DNA of 64,000 nucleotides from Rheinheimera tangshanensis. Its GTDB lineage: Bacteria > Pseudomonadota > Gammaproteobacteria > Enterobacterales > Alteromonadaceae. The stretch's first letter is position 1. Every line of letters begins with the position of its first letter. The stretch is from contig NZ_BMLH01000010.1 in NCBI RefSeq assembly GCF_014645135.1, positions 93,478 to 157,477 of the forward strand, in the 5' to 3' direction. The position numbers and the translations under genes were made by a program. Below, in pieces: positions 1-8,993 of the stretch. The notes below the pieces were generated by a model. The model was not told the origin of the DNA. It was given only the letters and a program-made list of their open reading frames with translations, and searched no databases.

Positions 1-148
1 GGCAACTTAAAAAGCCATGAGGGCTGGACCTACAACTACAACGGCTGCAACATACGAACCTGATTCTGTATCATTTACAGCTGTCAATTTTGCACTCTGC
101 ACTGGCTTGCTGCACAATAGTCACATTACTATTGTTCAGGAGCTGCGT

Positions 149-1018
149 ATGAGCCAGGTGTTGTCCGACTTATTATCCCTTTTAAAACTGGAAACCATAG
201 AGCAGGGTTTATACCGCGGTCAAAGTCAGGATCTGGGCTTTAAAGCTGTGTTTGGGGGGCAGGTGATGGGGCAAGCCTTGTCAGCCGCTAAAGAAACAGT
301 GGAAGCAGACCGTAAAGTGCATTCGTTCCACTCGTACTTTTTGCGCCCTGGTGATGCCAGTAAACCTATAGTCTACGAAGTAGAAAATATTCGTGATGGT
401 AAAAGCTTCAGTACACGGCGGGTCAGCGCTATTCAGTTTGGTAAACCCATTTTTTATATGACGGCGTCTTTTCAGGCGGAAGAACAAGGTTTTGAACATC
501 AGGAACTGATGCCTCAAGTGCCGGGTCCTGATGAGCTGGTTTCTGACTTAGAGTTTTACCGTGAGCATGCCCATCTGATCCCAGAATCTTTGCGCAGTAA
601 GTTTATCTGCGAAAAACCAATAGAAATGCGCCCTGTCGCTTTCCATAACCCATTTAACCCTCAAATCAGTCAGGCCAAGCGTTATGTCTGGTTTAAAGCC
701 AATGGGCTAATGCCGGATGATTTGCGGGTGCATAAATATTTGTTGGCTTATGCGTCGGATTTCAACTTCCTGCCGACCGCTTTGCAGCCACATGGTAAAT
801 CCTTTATGGCGCCTAATATGCAGGTTGCCACCATCGATCATGCGATGTGGTTCCATCATGATTTTCGTTTTGATGACTGGTTGCTTTATGCAGTGGACAG
901 CCCAAGTGCGTCCGGCGCCCGTGGTCTGGTGAGAGGCCAGTTTTTTAATAGGGATGGTGTGCTAGTCGCGTCCACTATGCAGGAAGGGGTGATCCGCAGT
1001 TACGATAAATCCCGTTGA
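149..1018 (+). CDS. tesB: Acyl-CoA thioesterase II
   Basis: TesB hydrolyses medium- and long-chain acyl-CoA to free fatty acid and CoA in the cytosol. The 289-residue protein has the double hot-dog layout of the family (E. coli about 286). The catalytic triad positions known from E. coli are present at the same numbers: D204 in YASDFNFL, T228 in VATIDHAMW and Q278 in STMQEG. I chose the ATG at 149 because AGGAG lies just upstream and the protein then starts [12 protein letters not shown] like the family; an earlier in-frame start would add 44 unrelated residues. It converges on plsB over a shared terminator. Confidence 0.96.
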   Translation: MSQVLSDLLSLLKLETIEQGLYRGQSQDLGFKAVFGGQVMGQALSAAKETVEADRKVHSFHSYFLRPGDASKPIVYEVENIRDGKSFSTRRVSAIQFGKPIFYMTASFQAEEQGFEHQELMPQVPGPDELVSDLEFYREHAHLIPESLRSKFICEKPIEMRPVAFHNPFNPQISQAKRYVWFKANGLMPDDLRVHKYLLAYASDFNFLPTALQPHGKSFMAPNMQVATIDHAMWFHHDFRFDDWLLYAVDSPSASGARGLVRGQFFNRDGVLVASTMQEGVIRSYDKSR

Positions 1019-1035
1019 TCGCTTTGCGCTGGGAC

Positions 1036-1063
1036 AAAAAACCACCTGCTGAGGTGGTTTTTT
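1036..1063. terminator. Bidirectional terminator between tesB and plsB
   Basis: CCACCT (1042-1047) pairs with AGGTGG (1052-1057) across a GCTG loop. The stem is flanked by A6 on the left and T6 on the right, so it can end transcription from both convergent genes. Confidence 0.85.
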
Positions 1064-1076
1064 ATAGCCCTGAGAG

Positions 1077-3512
1077 TTATGTTTTTTTCACTATGCTCAG
1101 CACAGTCTGCAGTATATCTGCTCTTAGCAGGCCGTTTACTGTTTGTTGCAATGGTAACAAAATAGCCGTGGCTTCCAACTCGTTTTGCTCGTTGGTGTGA
1201 CAATAACCTGCTTCGCGAAGTGCCGTGATTAGAGTCGCAAACAGCTGCTTATCAAGGTATTCCGGAGAGCTGATGCCATGCAAAGTGCTTAAACGCTGTG
1301 CCAGTTCATGGCTTTGCTGCTCTAAATCGGCACGCGTCAGCGGGCTATGTAGTTGCAGTAAATTCAGCACCACCGCATAACGCTGCAGCACGTCTTGCGC
1401 ATTGTGTGCCAATAGTTCCAGCATAAAATGCCCGGCCTGCTGCACCGGAACGGCTTGTAAAGATGCACCCACAGCTTCGATGAGCTGGTGTTTTTGCAGC
1501 TGTTCCAGTAGCTGTTCTATATATGCATTAAAGTGCTCTGGCTTTAAAAACAGCTCATGTTGCAGCAAAGGTTGTAACAACTGACAAATATTGATCAATT
1601 GTACTTTGCTTAACTGTGGATGCTGTAATAAAGCTGTAGCCAAAATTGCCGGCAGCATAAATAAATGGCAGACGTTATTGCGGTAGTAACTTAATAAAAT
1701 CGCGTTTTCGGGTGTCAGTTGAATAATCTGACCGAAGCTGTCTTGTGACACCTCAACTTTCTTCAGGCTAATGGCATGATCAATCCATTGACTGACCGAG
1801 CCTTCAGGCAGAGTGACACCGGCATGGTAAGGCGCATAGTGTTGTAAGTTACGGTAAAACTCCAACTGACGGGTCAGCTCCTGCCGCGTCAGTGAATGCT
1901 GGCGTGTCGCCAGTAAACAGGTGGCGATCAGGTTAATACTATTCAGCGCTGCTGCCTGATTAATCCGCTGCATCATTTCGGTGGCCAGTGTCGCTACCGC
2001 AGGATTTAACCAGGCTGGTTTTTGCGTATCGGCCGTCTCCATCGACGCGCGCCAGTCAGGTGCCTGCTGGTTTAAAAACGCGTTCAGTGAAATAGGCTGG
2101 CCAAAATTGACATAGCCATAGCCATAATCCCGCAGTTTACGGGCTGCACTAAATACGCCGCTAATGGACTCTTTTTTCTTGCTGGAGCCTTTGAGTTCGG
2201 TCAGATAGGTATTGACCTCCATTACATGCTCATAACCAAGGTAGACAGGCACTAAGCTGATAGGTCTGTCTATACCACGCAGTGCAGCTTGCACTGTCAT
2301 TGCCAGCATACCGGTCTTAGGCTGCAATAAACGACCAGTGCGGCTACGACCGCCTTCCGAATAATACTTTACCGGGTAACCTTTGCTGAACAGTTGGCTT
2401 AAGTATTCGCGAAACACCGCTGAGTACAGCTTTTCACCGCTAAAACTACGGCGGATAAAAAAGGCACCACCACGGCGGAATAAGGTGCCGACAGGCCAAA
2501 AATTCAGGTTAATACCAGCGGCTATATGAGGTGGAGCTAAACCCTGATGGTAAATGACGTAACTAAGCAGCAAATAATCCATATGACTGCGATGGCAAGG
2601 CACGTAGACAATTTCATGGCCTTTTTGCACTAAATCCGTCAGTACCTGACCATTGTGCACTTTTAAACCTGAGTACAGTTTTTTCCATAACCAGCCAAGG
2701 AACCGATCGCCTACTCTTAAGGTGGATTCGCGGTAATCCGCCGCTATCTCTTCCAGCAGCTTCAAAGCTCCAGCCCGAGCTTCCCTGATACTGATTTTTT
2801 TACTTTGCGCTTCTTCTTCAATAGCTTTTCTTAATGCATCGGAAGCGAGTAAAGAGTTAAATAATGCGGCTCTGTCTGGTAATTTCGGGCCAGTTGCAGC
2901 CAAACGCTGGCGATAAAAGTGGAAACGCGCTACTCGCAATAACTTATGGGCCGTGTCTTCGTTGACTGTGGCATTTTCAATAATCTGCCGTACTGAGACG
3001 GCTTTACTGAAACGCACCAGGGTATGACGACCGGAAATCAACACAATAAACAGCTTGGCGAGCCAGCTTGGCGATTCAGATTCACCCAGCATAGACTTCA
3101 CACTGTCTTCTTTACCCGGAGCCCGGCCCCAGAGCACTGAAACAGGGATGAGTTGCGCTGAAAAATTTGGGTCCCGCTGATGCGCCTTTAATAAAGCTAA
3201 ACCTTGTTGCAAAGCATCGGTGGAAGCGCGACTGCCCCAAAGCACACGAGGTTGTTCGAGGAAAATAGTACGGGGTAAGCTAGTGTTGCCCAATTGCACT
3301 GGTGCCATAGGATCAGGCAAGCCTAACTTATGACAGATACGGGCTAAAGTGGCCAAATCGCTGGAGGAGGCGGTTCTGCTGATATAAAACACAGGCTGTT
3401 TGGGGTCCAGCGCCAGATTTTCTGCTACAGGTTCTGGCACTATTTTGCATCTGACCAAAGGTTTCAGTGGCCAATACAGCAGCTTTGCTAACCATGTCAT
3501 TGGTTTTAACAT
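1077..3512 (-). CDS. plsB: Glycerol-3-phosphate 1-O-acyltransferase
   Basis: PlsB acylates sn-glycerol-3-phosphate at position 1, the first step of phospholipid synthesis, at the inner membrane. The HX4D catalytic motif HRSHMD is at residues 307-312, next to E. coli 306-311, and downstream acyltransferase blocks such as YYSEGGRSRTGR are present. With the ATG at 3512 the protein is 811 residues (E. coli 807). An ATG at 3632 is also in frame, but it would place the lexA operator inside the coding region and add 40 residues without family similarity, so I rejected it. It is divergent from lexA, and the SOS boxes lie about 80-120 bases upstream of this start. Confidence 0.95.
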   Translation of the reverse strand: MLKPMTWLAKLLYWPLKPLVRCKIVPEPVAENLALDPKQPVFYISRTASSSDLATLARICHKLGLPDPMAPVQLGNTSLPRTIFLEQPRVLWGSRASTDALQQGLALLKAHQRDPNFSAQLIPVSVLWGRAPGKEDSVKSMLGESESPSWLAKLFIVLISGRHTLVRFSKAVSVRQIIENATVNEDTAHKLLRVARFHFYRQRLAATGPKLPDRAALFNSLLASDALRKAIEEEAQSKKISIREARAGALKLLEEIAADYRESTLRVGDRFLGWLWKKLYSGLKVHNGQVLTDLVQKGHEIVYVPCHRSHMDYLLLSYVIYHQGLAPPHIAAGINLNFWPVGTLFRRGGAFFIRRSFSGEKLYSAVFREYLSQLFSKGYPVKYYSEGGRSRTGRLLQPKTGMLAMTVQAALRGIDRPISLVPVYLGYEHVMEVNTYLTELKGSSKKKESISGVFSAARKLRDYGYGYVNFGQPISLNAFLNQQAPDWRASMETADTQKPAWLNPAVATLATEMMQRINQAAALNSINLIATCLLATRQHSLTRQELTRQLEFYRNLQHYAPYHAGVTLPEGSVSQWIDHAISLKKVEVSQDSFGQIIQLTPENAILLSYYRNNVCHLFMLPAILATALLQHPQLSKVQLINICQLLQPLLQHELFLKPEHFNAYIEQLLEQLQKHQLIEAVGASLQAVPVQQAGHFMLELLAHNAQDVLQRYAVVLNLLQLHSPLTRADLEQQSHELAQRLSTLHGISSPEYLDKQLFATLITALREAGYCHTNEQNELEATAILLPLQQTVNGLLRADILQTVLSIVKKT

Positions 3513-3591
3513 ATCAAATCCGTACTTATAAACAGCCGCTAGAATAGCATGGAAGGTCTTACCAGCAAAATGCTTGGCAGACTGCGAAAGG

Positions 3592-3607
3592 CTGTATATA
3601 CTCACAG
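3592..3607. promoter_or_regulatory. LexA-binding SOS box 1
   Basis: CTGTATATACTCACAG fits the SOS consensus CTG-N10-CAG exactly. As I recall it, this 16-mer is identical to the first E. coli lexA operator. It lies 26 bases before the lexA start. Confidence 0.92.
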
Positions 3608-3613
3608 TATCCA

Positions 3614-3629
3614 CTGTATAGGTATTCAG
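3614..3629. promoter_or_regulatory. LexA-binding SOS box 2
   Basis: CTGTATAGGTATTCAG is a second CTG-N10-CAG match six bases after box 1. It ends only four bases before the lexA ATG, so a bound repressor would also cover the ribosome binding region of the DNA. Confidence 0.88.
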
Positions 3630-3633
3630 CATT

Positions 3634-4263
3634 ATGCGTCCATTAACACCACGACAAGCCGAAATTTTGCAATTGCTTAAAGATTATCAGGCCGCCTCAG
3701 GTATGCCGCCAACACGAGCTGAAATTGCGACTCAGCTTGGGTTTAAGTCTGCCAATGCCGCGGAGGAGCATTTAAAAGCCCTGGCGAAAAAAGGTTTTAT
3801 CGAAATGATGCCGGGTACCTCCCGTGGTATCCGTTTGGTTGAAGATGACGCTGCCAATGATGTGGAAGAAGAAGAGCCGGGTTTGCCATTGATTGGCAAA
3901 GTTGCGGCTGGTCAACCTATTCTGGCGGCAGAACATATCCAGCAGCGTTATCAGCTTGATGCCAGCTTGTTTAAACCTAATGCCGACTTTTTATTAAAAG
4001 TGCAGGGCATGAGTATGAAAGACATTGGTATTTTAGATGGCGATTTACTGGCCGTGCACAAAACCACTGAAGCCCGTCAGGGGCAGATTGTGGTCGCCAG
4101 AGTTGAAGATGAAGTCACAGTAAAGCGTTTTCGCCGTGAAGGACAGATGGTTTATCTGCACCCGGAAAACAGCGATTTTGATGTGATAAAAGTTGACTTA
4201 AGCCAACAGCATTTTGCCATTGAAGGCCTCGCCGTTGGTGTGATCCGCACCAGCAGTTGGTAA
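3634..4263 (+). CDS. lexA: SOS repressor LexA
   Basis: LexA represses DNA-damage genes and cleaves itself when activated by RecA on single-stranded DNA. The 209-residue protein has an N-terminal winged helix (residues about 1-70, with [10 protein letters not shown]), the Ala92-Gly93 self-cleavage site in VAAGQP, and the catalytic Ser127 (GMSMKD) and Lys164 (VTVKRF) of the S24 peptidase domain. The linker [11 protein letters not shown] is acidic and longer than in E. coli. Tandem SOS boxes directly upstream indicate autorepression. There is almost no room for a Shine-Dalgarno sequence between box 2 and the ATG. Confidence 0.98.
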   Translation: MRPLTPRQAEILQLLKDYQAASGMPPTRAEIATQLGFKSANAAEEHLKALAKKGFIEMMPGTSRGIRLVEDDAANDVEEEEPGLPLIGKVAAGQPILAAEHIQQRYQLDASLFKPNADFLLKVQGMSMKDIGILDGDLLAVHKTTEARQGQIVVARVEDEVTVKRFRREGQMVYLHPENSDFDVIKVDLSQQHFAIEGLAVGVIRTSSW

Positions 4264-4298
4264 AAAATCTACCTGACTCAATAGTTTGCTAATACATC

Positions 4299-4338
4299 AA
4301 GCACTGGTACGACCATTCGGTTTTATCGGTGCTTTTTC
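4299..4338 (+). terminator. Probable lexA terminator
   Basis: AAGCACT (4299-4305) can pair with GGTGCTT (4328-4334), followed by a T-rich run. The loop is long (22 bases) and contains the small palindrome TGGT-ACG-ACCA. Confidence 0.5.
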
Positions 4339-4366
4339 ATTTTTCGGGTTTACTTCTGTCTGTTCC

Positions 4367-4395
4367 TTGACTAATTGTTAGATGCAACTGATAAC
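4367..4395 (+). promoter_or_regulatory. Candidate promoter of the cox cluster
   Basis: TTGACT (4367-4372) and GATAAC (4390-4395) are separated by 17 bases in the 275-base gap between lexA and coxB. The -35 is good and the -10 is moderate. Assigned from the consensus alone; the leader to coxB would be about 140 bases. Confidence 0.35.
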
Positions 4396-4538
4396 AAAAT
4401 ATACAAATCAGTGCACCGGTTTTAGTTTTCTAAATCGGGATAATAATAAAAATGGCAATTGCGGACTAAAGACGAAGTGGGATGTGAAGTGTCTTTCAAT
4501 CTGCAATTTGCTTTGTGCAAAGACAGAGGAGAAGTCAC

Positions 4539-5672
4539 GTGGCGAAAACCAGTTATCTGTGTTGGTCGCTGCTAACCTTTTTGCTTGCGTTTTCGACGCA
4601 GTCTGCAGAAATGCCTTTGAACATGACTCAAGGGGTTACAGAAATCAGTCAGCAGGTTTACAGCCTGCATATGAAGATTTTTTACATTTGCTGTGCAATA
4701 GGGGTAGCGGTTTTTGGGGTGATGTTTTGGTCCATCATCCATCATCGTAAGTCGAAGGGCGTCGCGCCCGCCCAATTTCACGAGAGCACCAAAGTTGAGC
4801 TGCTTTGGACCGCTTTACCTGTGGTTATTCTGATTTTAATGGCGATACCCGCCACCCAAACCCTGATCGCAATGGAAGACACTTCTGAAGCTGATGTCAC
4901 TATTTTAATCACCGGCTCACAGTGGAAGTGGCACTACAAATACATGGACCACAAAGTAGAGTATTACTCGTTGCTGGCCACACCCCGTAAACAAATCGAA
5001 AATAAACTCAAAAAGGGTGAAAACTACCTGTTGGAAGTTGACAGGCCTTTGGTGATCCCCACAGGTAAAAAGGTGCGCTTTTTAGTCACATCAGATGATG
5101 TGATCCATTCCTGGTGGGTACCTGCTTTTGCTGTGAAAAAAGATGCCAACCCTGGTTTTATTAATGAAGCTTGGACCAAAGTTGATTATCCAGGCATTTA
5201 TCGCGGCCAGTGTGCTGAACTTTGCGGTAAAGATCACGGCTTTATGCCTGTAGTGGTGATTGCCAAAGAGCAAGCTGATTTTGATCAATGGATAGCTCAG
5301 GAAGCCGCCACTCAGGCTGCGGCTAAAGAAGAAGAACAAAAACTGCTGTCGATGAATATGAGCAAAGAAGAATTAATGGCTCTGGGTGAAAAAACCTATA
5401 TGGGCTACTGCGCTGCCTGTCATCAGCCTACAGGCATGGGGATCCCCGGTGTGTTCCCTGCGCTTAAAGGCAGCAAAATGGCGCTGGAAGATTTACCTGC
5501 CCATATCGATATAGTATTGAATGGTAAAACTGGCACTGCCATGCAGGCGTTTGGTAAACAGCTGAGTTTAAGTGAAATTGCAGCAGTGGTTACCTATGAG
5601 CGCAATGCCTGGGACAACAATACAGGCGATCTGGTGCAAGCTGCCGACATCGCCAAAGCACAAAAACCATAG
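4539..5672 (+). CDS. coxB: Cytochrome c oxidase subunit II with fused cytochrome c
   Basis: Subunit II receives electrons from cytochrome c through the CuA centre on the periplasmic side. The 377-residue protein has a signal peptide (about 1-23), two membrane segments (about 48-68 and 90-110), and a cupredoxin domain with CuA ligands H191, C225, C229, H233 and M236. A C-terminal cytochrome c domain carries the heme site CAACH at 291-295, as in caa3-like oxidases. I chose the GTG at 4539 because AGGAG (4527-4531) lies seven bases upstream. First gene of the cox cluster; coxA follows after nine bases. Confidence 0.95.
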   Translation: MAKTSYLCWSLLTFLLAFSTQSAEMPLNMTQGVTEISQQVYSLHMKIFYICCAIGVAVFGVMFWSIIHHRKSKGVAPAQFHESTKVELLWTALPVVILILMAIPATQTLIAMEDTSEADVTILITGSQWKWHYKYMDHKVEYYSLLATPRKQIENKLKKGENYLLEVDRPLVIPTGKKVRFLVTSDDVIHSWWVPAFAVKKDANPGFINEAWTKVDYPGIYRGQCAELCGKDHGFMPVVVIAKEQADFDQWIAQEAATQAAAKEEEQKLLSMNMSKEELMALGEKTYMGYCAACHQPTGMGIPGVFPALKGSKMALEDLPAHIDIVLNGKTGTAMQAFGKQLSLSEIAAVVTYERNAWDNNTGDLVQAADIAKAQKP

Positions 5673-5681
5673 GGGGCGCAG

Positions 5682-7277
5682 ATGAGTACTGTTACTACAG
5701 ATCCACATGCTCATGCTGAGCATGAACATCATCACGGACCAGCCAAAGGCTTAAAACGCTGGCTTTATACCACCAACCATAAAGATATAGGCACTTTGTA
5801 CCTGCTGTTTGCACTGACGATGTTTTTTATCGGCGGTGCTATGGCTATGGTGATCCGGGCCGAATTATTTCAGCCAGGACTGCAAATTGTTGAGCCGAAC
5901 TTTTTTAATCAGATGACCACAGTGCATGGTCTGATTATGGTGTTTGGTGCTGTGATGCCTGCCTTTACTGGCCTTGCCAACTGGCTCATTCCTATGATGA
6001 TAGGTGCGCCTGATATGGCGTTGCCCCGGATGAATAACTGGAGCTTCTGGATTTTACCTTTTGCATTTAGCATCCTGCTGTTGTCTTTATTTATGGAAGG
6101 TGGCGGCCCCAGTTTTGGCTGGACTTTTTATGCACCGCTATCCACCACCTATAGCAATGACAGCACTGCACTTTTTGTGTTTTCAGTTCATATCATGGGT
6201 ATTTCATCCATTATGGGCGCTATCAACGTGATAGTGACCATTATGAATCTGCGTGCGCCAGGCATGACTTATATGAAAATGCCATTGTTTGTCTGGACCT
6301 GGTTTATTACGGCTTATTTGCTGATTGCTGTGATGCCTGTACTGGCTGGCGCCGTGACTATGGTGCTGACTGATAAGTATTTTGGCACCAGCTTCTTTGA
6401 CGCTGCAGGGGGTGGCGATCCTGTATTGTTCCAGCATATTTTCTGGTTCTTCGGTCATCCCGAAGTGTATATCATGATATTACCTGCTTTTGGCATCATT
6501 TCAGCCATAGTGCCAACCTTTGCCCGTAAGCCTTTGTTTGGCTACGCCTCTATGGTGTACGCCACTGCCAGTATCGCCTTATTGTCCTTCTTAGTTTGGG
6601 CGCATCATATGTTCACCACCGGCATGCCGGTGTTTGCTGAGCTGTTTTTCATGTACTGCACCATGCTGATTGCAGTGCCGACTGGGGTGAAAGTCTTTAA
6701 TTGGGTGGCCACTATGTGGCGGGGCGCCATGACCTTTGAAGTGCCTATGATGTTTGCCCTGGCCTTTATTGTACTTTTTACCATAGGAGGCTTCTCTGGC
6801 CTGATGCTGGCCATTACGCCTGCTGACTTTCAGTATCACGATACCTATTTTGTGGTAGCGCATTTCCATTATGTGTTAGTTACAGGCGCTATCTTCTCCA
6901 TTATGGCGGCTGCCTATTACTGGCTGCCGAAATGGACAGGCCATATGTACGACGAAACCTTGGGGCAGTGGCATTTCTGGTGTTCGTTGATTTCCGTCAA
7001 CGTACTGTTTTTCCCTATGCATTTTGTTGGCTTAGCCGGTATGCCTCGACGGATCCCGGATTACGCACTGCAATTTGCTGACTTTAATGCACTTATTAGT
7101 ATTGGTGGTTTTGCCTTTGGTTTATCCCAGTTGCTGTTTGTCGCTCTGGTGGTGAAGTGTATTAAAGGCGGCAAAAAAGCCACAGCTCAGGTGTGGGAAG
7201 GTGCTGAAGGACTGGAGTGGACTATCGCGTCTCCTGCGCCTTATCACAGCTTTACTACACCACCTGAAATCAAGTAG
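5682..7277 (+). CDS. coxA: Cytochrome c oxidase subunit I
   Basis: Catalytic subunit that reduces oxygen to water at the heme a3-CuB centre and pumps protons. The 531-residue, roughly 12-helix protein has all metal ligands: H82 and H396 for heme a, H394 for heme a3, and H259, H308 and H309 for CuB. Y263 in GHPEVY is the residue cross-linked to H259 in the family. The N terminus has a run rich in His (HAHAEHEHHHG). Start at 5682 follows AGGGGGCGCAG. Lies between subunit II and Cox11, the usual order for an aa3-type A1 oxidase. Confidence 0.98.
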   Translation: MSTVTTDPHAHAEHEHHHGPAKGLKRWLYTTNHKDIGTLYLLFALTMFFIGGAMAMVIRAELFQPGLQIVEPNFFNQMTTVHGLIMVFGAVMPAFTGLANWLIPMMIGAPDMALPRMNNWSFWILPFAFSILLLSLFMEGGGPSFGWTFYAPLSTTYSNDSTALFVFSVHIMGISSIMGAINVIVTIMNLRAPGMTYMKMPLFVWTWFITAYLLIAVMPVLAGAVTMVLTDKYFGTSFFDAAGGGDPVLFQHIFWFFGHPEVYIMILPAFGIISAIVPTFARKPLFGYASMVYATASIALLSFLVWAHHMFTTGMPVFAELFFMYCTMLIAVPTGVKVFNWVATMWRGAMTFEVPMMFALAFIVLFTIGGFSGLMLAITPADFQYHDTYFVVAHFHYVLVTGAIFSIMAAAYYWLPKWTGHMYDETLGQWHFWCSLISVNVLFFPMHFVGLAGMPRRIPDYALQFADFNALISIGGFAFGLSQLLFVALVVKCIKGGKKATAQVWEGAEGLEWTIASPAPYHSFTTPPEIK

Positions 7278-7285
7278 GGGGCGTT

Positions 7286-7849
7286 ATGGCACTGAAGCAT
7301 CAACCTATAGTGGTTAAATTGTGTTTGCTGACCGCAGCCATGTTTGGTTTTGGTTATGCCTTAGTGCCTTTGTACGACGTGTTTTGTGATTTAACAGGCC
7401 TGAATGGTAAAACCTCGACTATGGCAGCGACGGCAGAAGCTGCTATACCGGATAAAAAACGCGAAGTGCTGGTGGAGTTTATTGCCCGTCCGAATAACAA
7501 CATGCCATGGGTATTTGAGCCTGTGGTACACAAACTTCGGGTGCATCCGGGCGAAATACACCGTATTGATTATCTGGCGCACAATGTCACAGGCCGGGCT
7601 ATGACAGCTCAGGCTGTACCTTCGGTATCGCCGGGGCAAGCCGCTTTATATTTTAATAAAATGGAATGTTTCTGTTTTACCCAACAACATCTGACGGCAG
7701 GTCAGCAGTTACTCATGCCGTTGCAATTTTATGTCGATCCCGCACTACCGGAACAGTTCAGCACTATCACTTTGTCTTACACCTTGTATGAGGTAGACGC
7801 TGTCACCCCGGTCACTGCACAGACAGCAACAGGGGATAACAATGAGTGA
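7286..7849 (+). CDS. ctaG: Cytochrome c oxidase assembly protein Cox11/CtaG
   Basis: Delivers copper to the CuB site of subunit I. The 187-residue protein has one N-terminal membrane helix (about 8-28) and a periplasmic immunoglobulin-like domain with the copper-binding CFCF motif at 128-131. Preceded by GGGGG eight bases after the coxA stop. Its stop overlaps the start of the next gene by eight bases, suggesting translational coupling. Confidence 0.95.
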   Translation: MALKHQPIVVKLCLLTAAMFGFGYALVPLYDVFCDLTGLNGKTSTMAATAEAAIPDKKREVLVEFIARPNNNMPWVFEPVVHKLRVHPGEIHRIDYLAHNVTGRAMTAQAVPSVSPGQAALYFNKMECFCFTQQHLTAGQQLLMPLQFYVDPALPEQFSTITLSYTLYEVDAVTPVTAQTATGDNNE

Positions 7850-8723
7850 AAAATACGAACATTATTACGTACCAGAGCAAAGCCCGTGGCCCATAGTGGG
7901 CGCAGTCGCCTTGTTTATGATTGCTTTTGGCGCTGGCAATTATGTGAATGAAGTCACCAAAGATCAGCCGGGTTATGGCGGCTACTTACTCCTGGCTGGT
8001 GTTGCCACTTTAATTTTTATGCTGGTGGGTTGGTTTCGTAATGTCATAGATGAGTCTATGAACGGCTTGTACAGCAGGCAACTCGACCGATCATTTCGCC
8101 AGGGTATGAGCTGGTTTATTTTCTCTGAAGTGATGTTTTTTGCTGCTTTTTTTGGCGCTTTATTCTACGCCCGGATGATCGCAATTCCGTGGTTGGATGG
8201 TGCCAGTAATAATGCCAGTACAGCAGCTGTATTGTGGCCAGCCTTTGAAGCGGCCTGGCCTCTACTGAAAACTCCGGGTGGCACTGAAACTCAGGCTATG
8301 CCATGGCAAGGACTACCCCTCTACAACACACTGATTCTATTAGCGTCTTCTGTCACTTTGCAGTTTGCCCATATGGGGCTGGAGCAAAATAAAAGAGGCC
8401 AACTGAAGCTGATGTTAGGGCTCACTATCCTGCTGGGCGCTTGTTTCCTTGCTTTGCAGGGAGTTGAGTATGTGCATGCTTATCAGGATCTTGGCCTAAA
8501 ACTGGACTCAGGTATTTATGGCAATACCTTCTTTTTGCTGACGGGGTTCCATGGCTTGCACGTGACTCTGGGGGCCATATTTTTACTGGTGATGTTTTTA
8601 CGTATTGTACTGAAAAACCATTTTACCGCTCATAAGCATTTTGCTTTTCAGGCTGCGGCCTGGTATTGGCATTTCGTTGATGTGGTTTGGTTATGTTTAT
8701 TTATTTTTGTTTACGTGCTGTAG
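7842..8723 (+). CDS. coxC: Cytochrome c oxidase subunit III
   Basis: Core membrane subunit that stabilises the oxidase and its proton uptake. The 293-residue protein has about seven membrane helices and family signatures including WFIFSEVMFFAAFF, GFHGLHV and WYWHFVDVVW. ATG overlaps the end of ctaG. A GC-rich hairpin follows it, before an antisense gene. Confidence 0.95.
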   Translation: MSEKYEHYYVPEQSPWPIVGAVALFMIAFGAGNYVNEVTKDQPGYGGYLLLAGVATLIFMLVGWFRNVIDESMNGLYSRQLDRSFRQGMSWFIFSEVMFFAAFFGALFYARMIAIPWLDGASNNASTAAVLWPAFEAAWPLLKTPGGTETQAMPWQGLPLYNTLILLASSVTLQFAHMGLEQNKRGQLKLMLGLTILLGACFLALQGVEYVHAYQDLGLKLDSGIYGNTFFLLTGFHGLHVTLGAIFLLVMFLRIVLKNHFTAHKHFAFQAAAWYWHFVDVVWLCLFIFVYVL

Positions 8724-8729
8724 AGTCAG

Positions 8730-8751
8730 AGGCGGGCCACAAGCCCGCTTG
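8730..8751. terminator. Hairpin between coxC and the antisense DUF2909 gene
   Basis: GCGGGC (8732-8737) pairs with GCCCGC (8743-8748) across the loop CACAA, followed by only TT. It may attenuate rather than fully stop transcription, since cox genes continue on the same strand 240 bases downstream. Confidence 0.45.
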
Positions 8752-8756
8752 CAATC

Positions 8757-8966
8757 TTAATAGGGGCGGCCATGCGGAGTGATCAAACCAAATTGTAAGG
8801 CAAGGATCACTAGCAATAAGACTATGGCCGACCACCAGACACGGCGGCCTAAAAACTTCGACATGCTGGGCTGGTTTTCATCGTTTTTCAGCATCAGAAA
8901 CAAAGCACGAAATAAGTTAAAAACAATAAAGAGCAGTAGTGCAATGAGTAAAAGTTTAATCCACAT
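8757..8966 (-). CDS. DUF2909 small twin-helix membrane protein
   Basis: A 69-residue protein of two membrane helices (about 3-20 and 42-62) joined by a short polar loop, matching the DUF2909 'twin transmembrane' family often found beside SURF1 in oxidase clusters. The function is unknown. The ATG at 8966 is preceded by GAGG, while an upstream in-frame start at 9020 would overlap the surf1 start. It runs against the cox genes, so its transcript is antisense to any coxC-surf1 readthrough. Confidence 0.75.
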   Translation of the reverse strand: MWIKLLLIALLLFIVFNLFRALFLMLKNDENQPSMSKFLGRRVWWSAIVLLLVILALQFGLITPHGRPY

Positions 8967-8993
8967 AAAACCTCGCTTAGGGCTGGTCACCGT

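Noticed and set aside
1..148. Upstream part of the window before tesB
   Set aside because: Contains an in-frame extension of tesB that lacks family similarity, and no convincing promoter pair; nothing is claimed.
3513..3632. N-terminal extension of plsB to the ATG at 3632
   Set aside because: It would encode 40 residues with no family similarity and cover both LexA boxes. The internal ATG gives the expected length.
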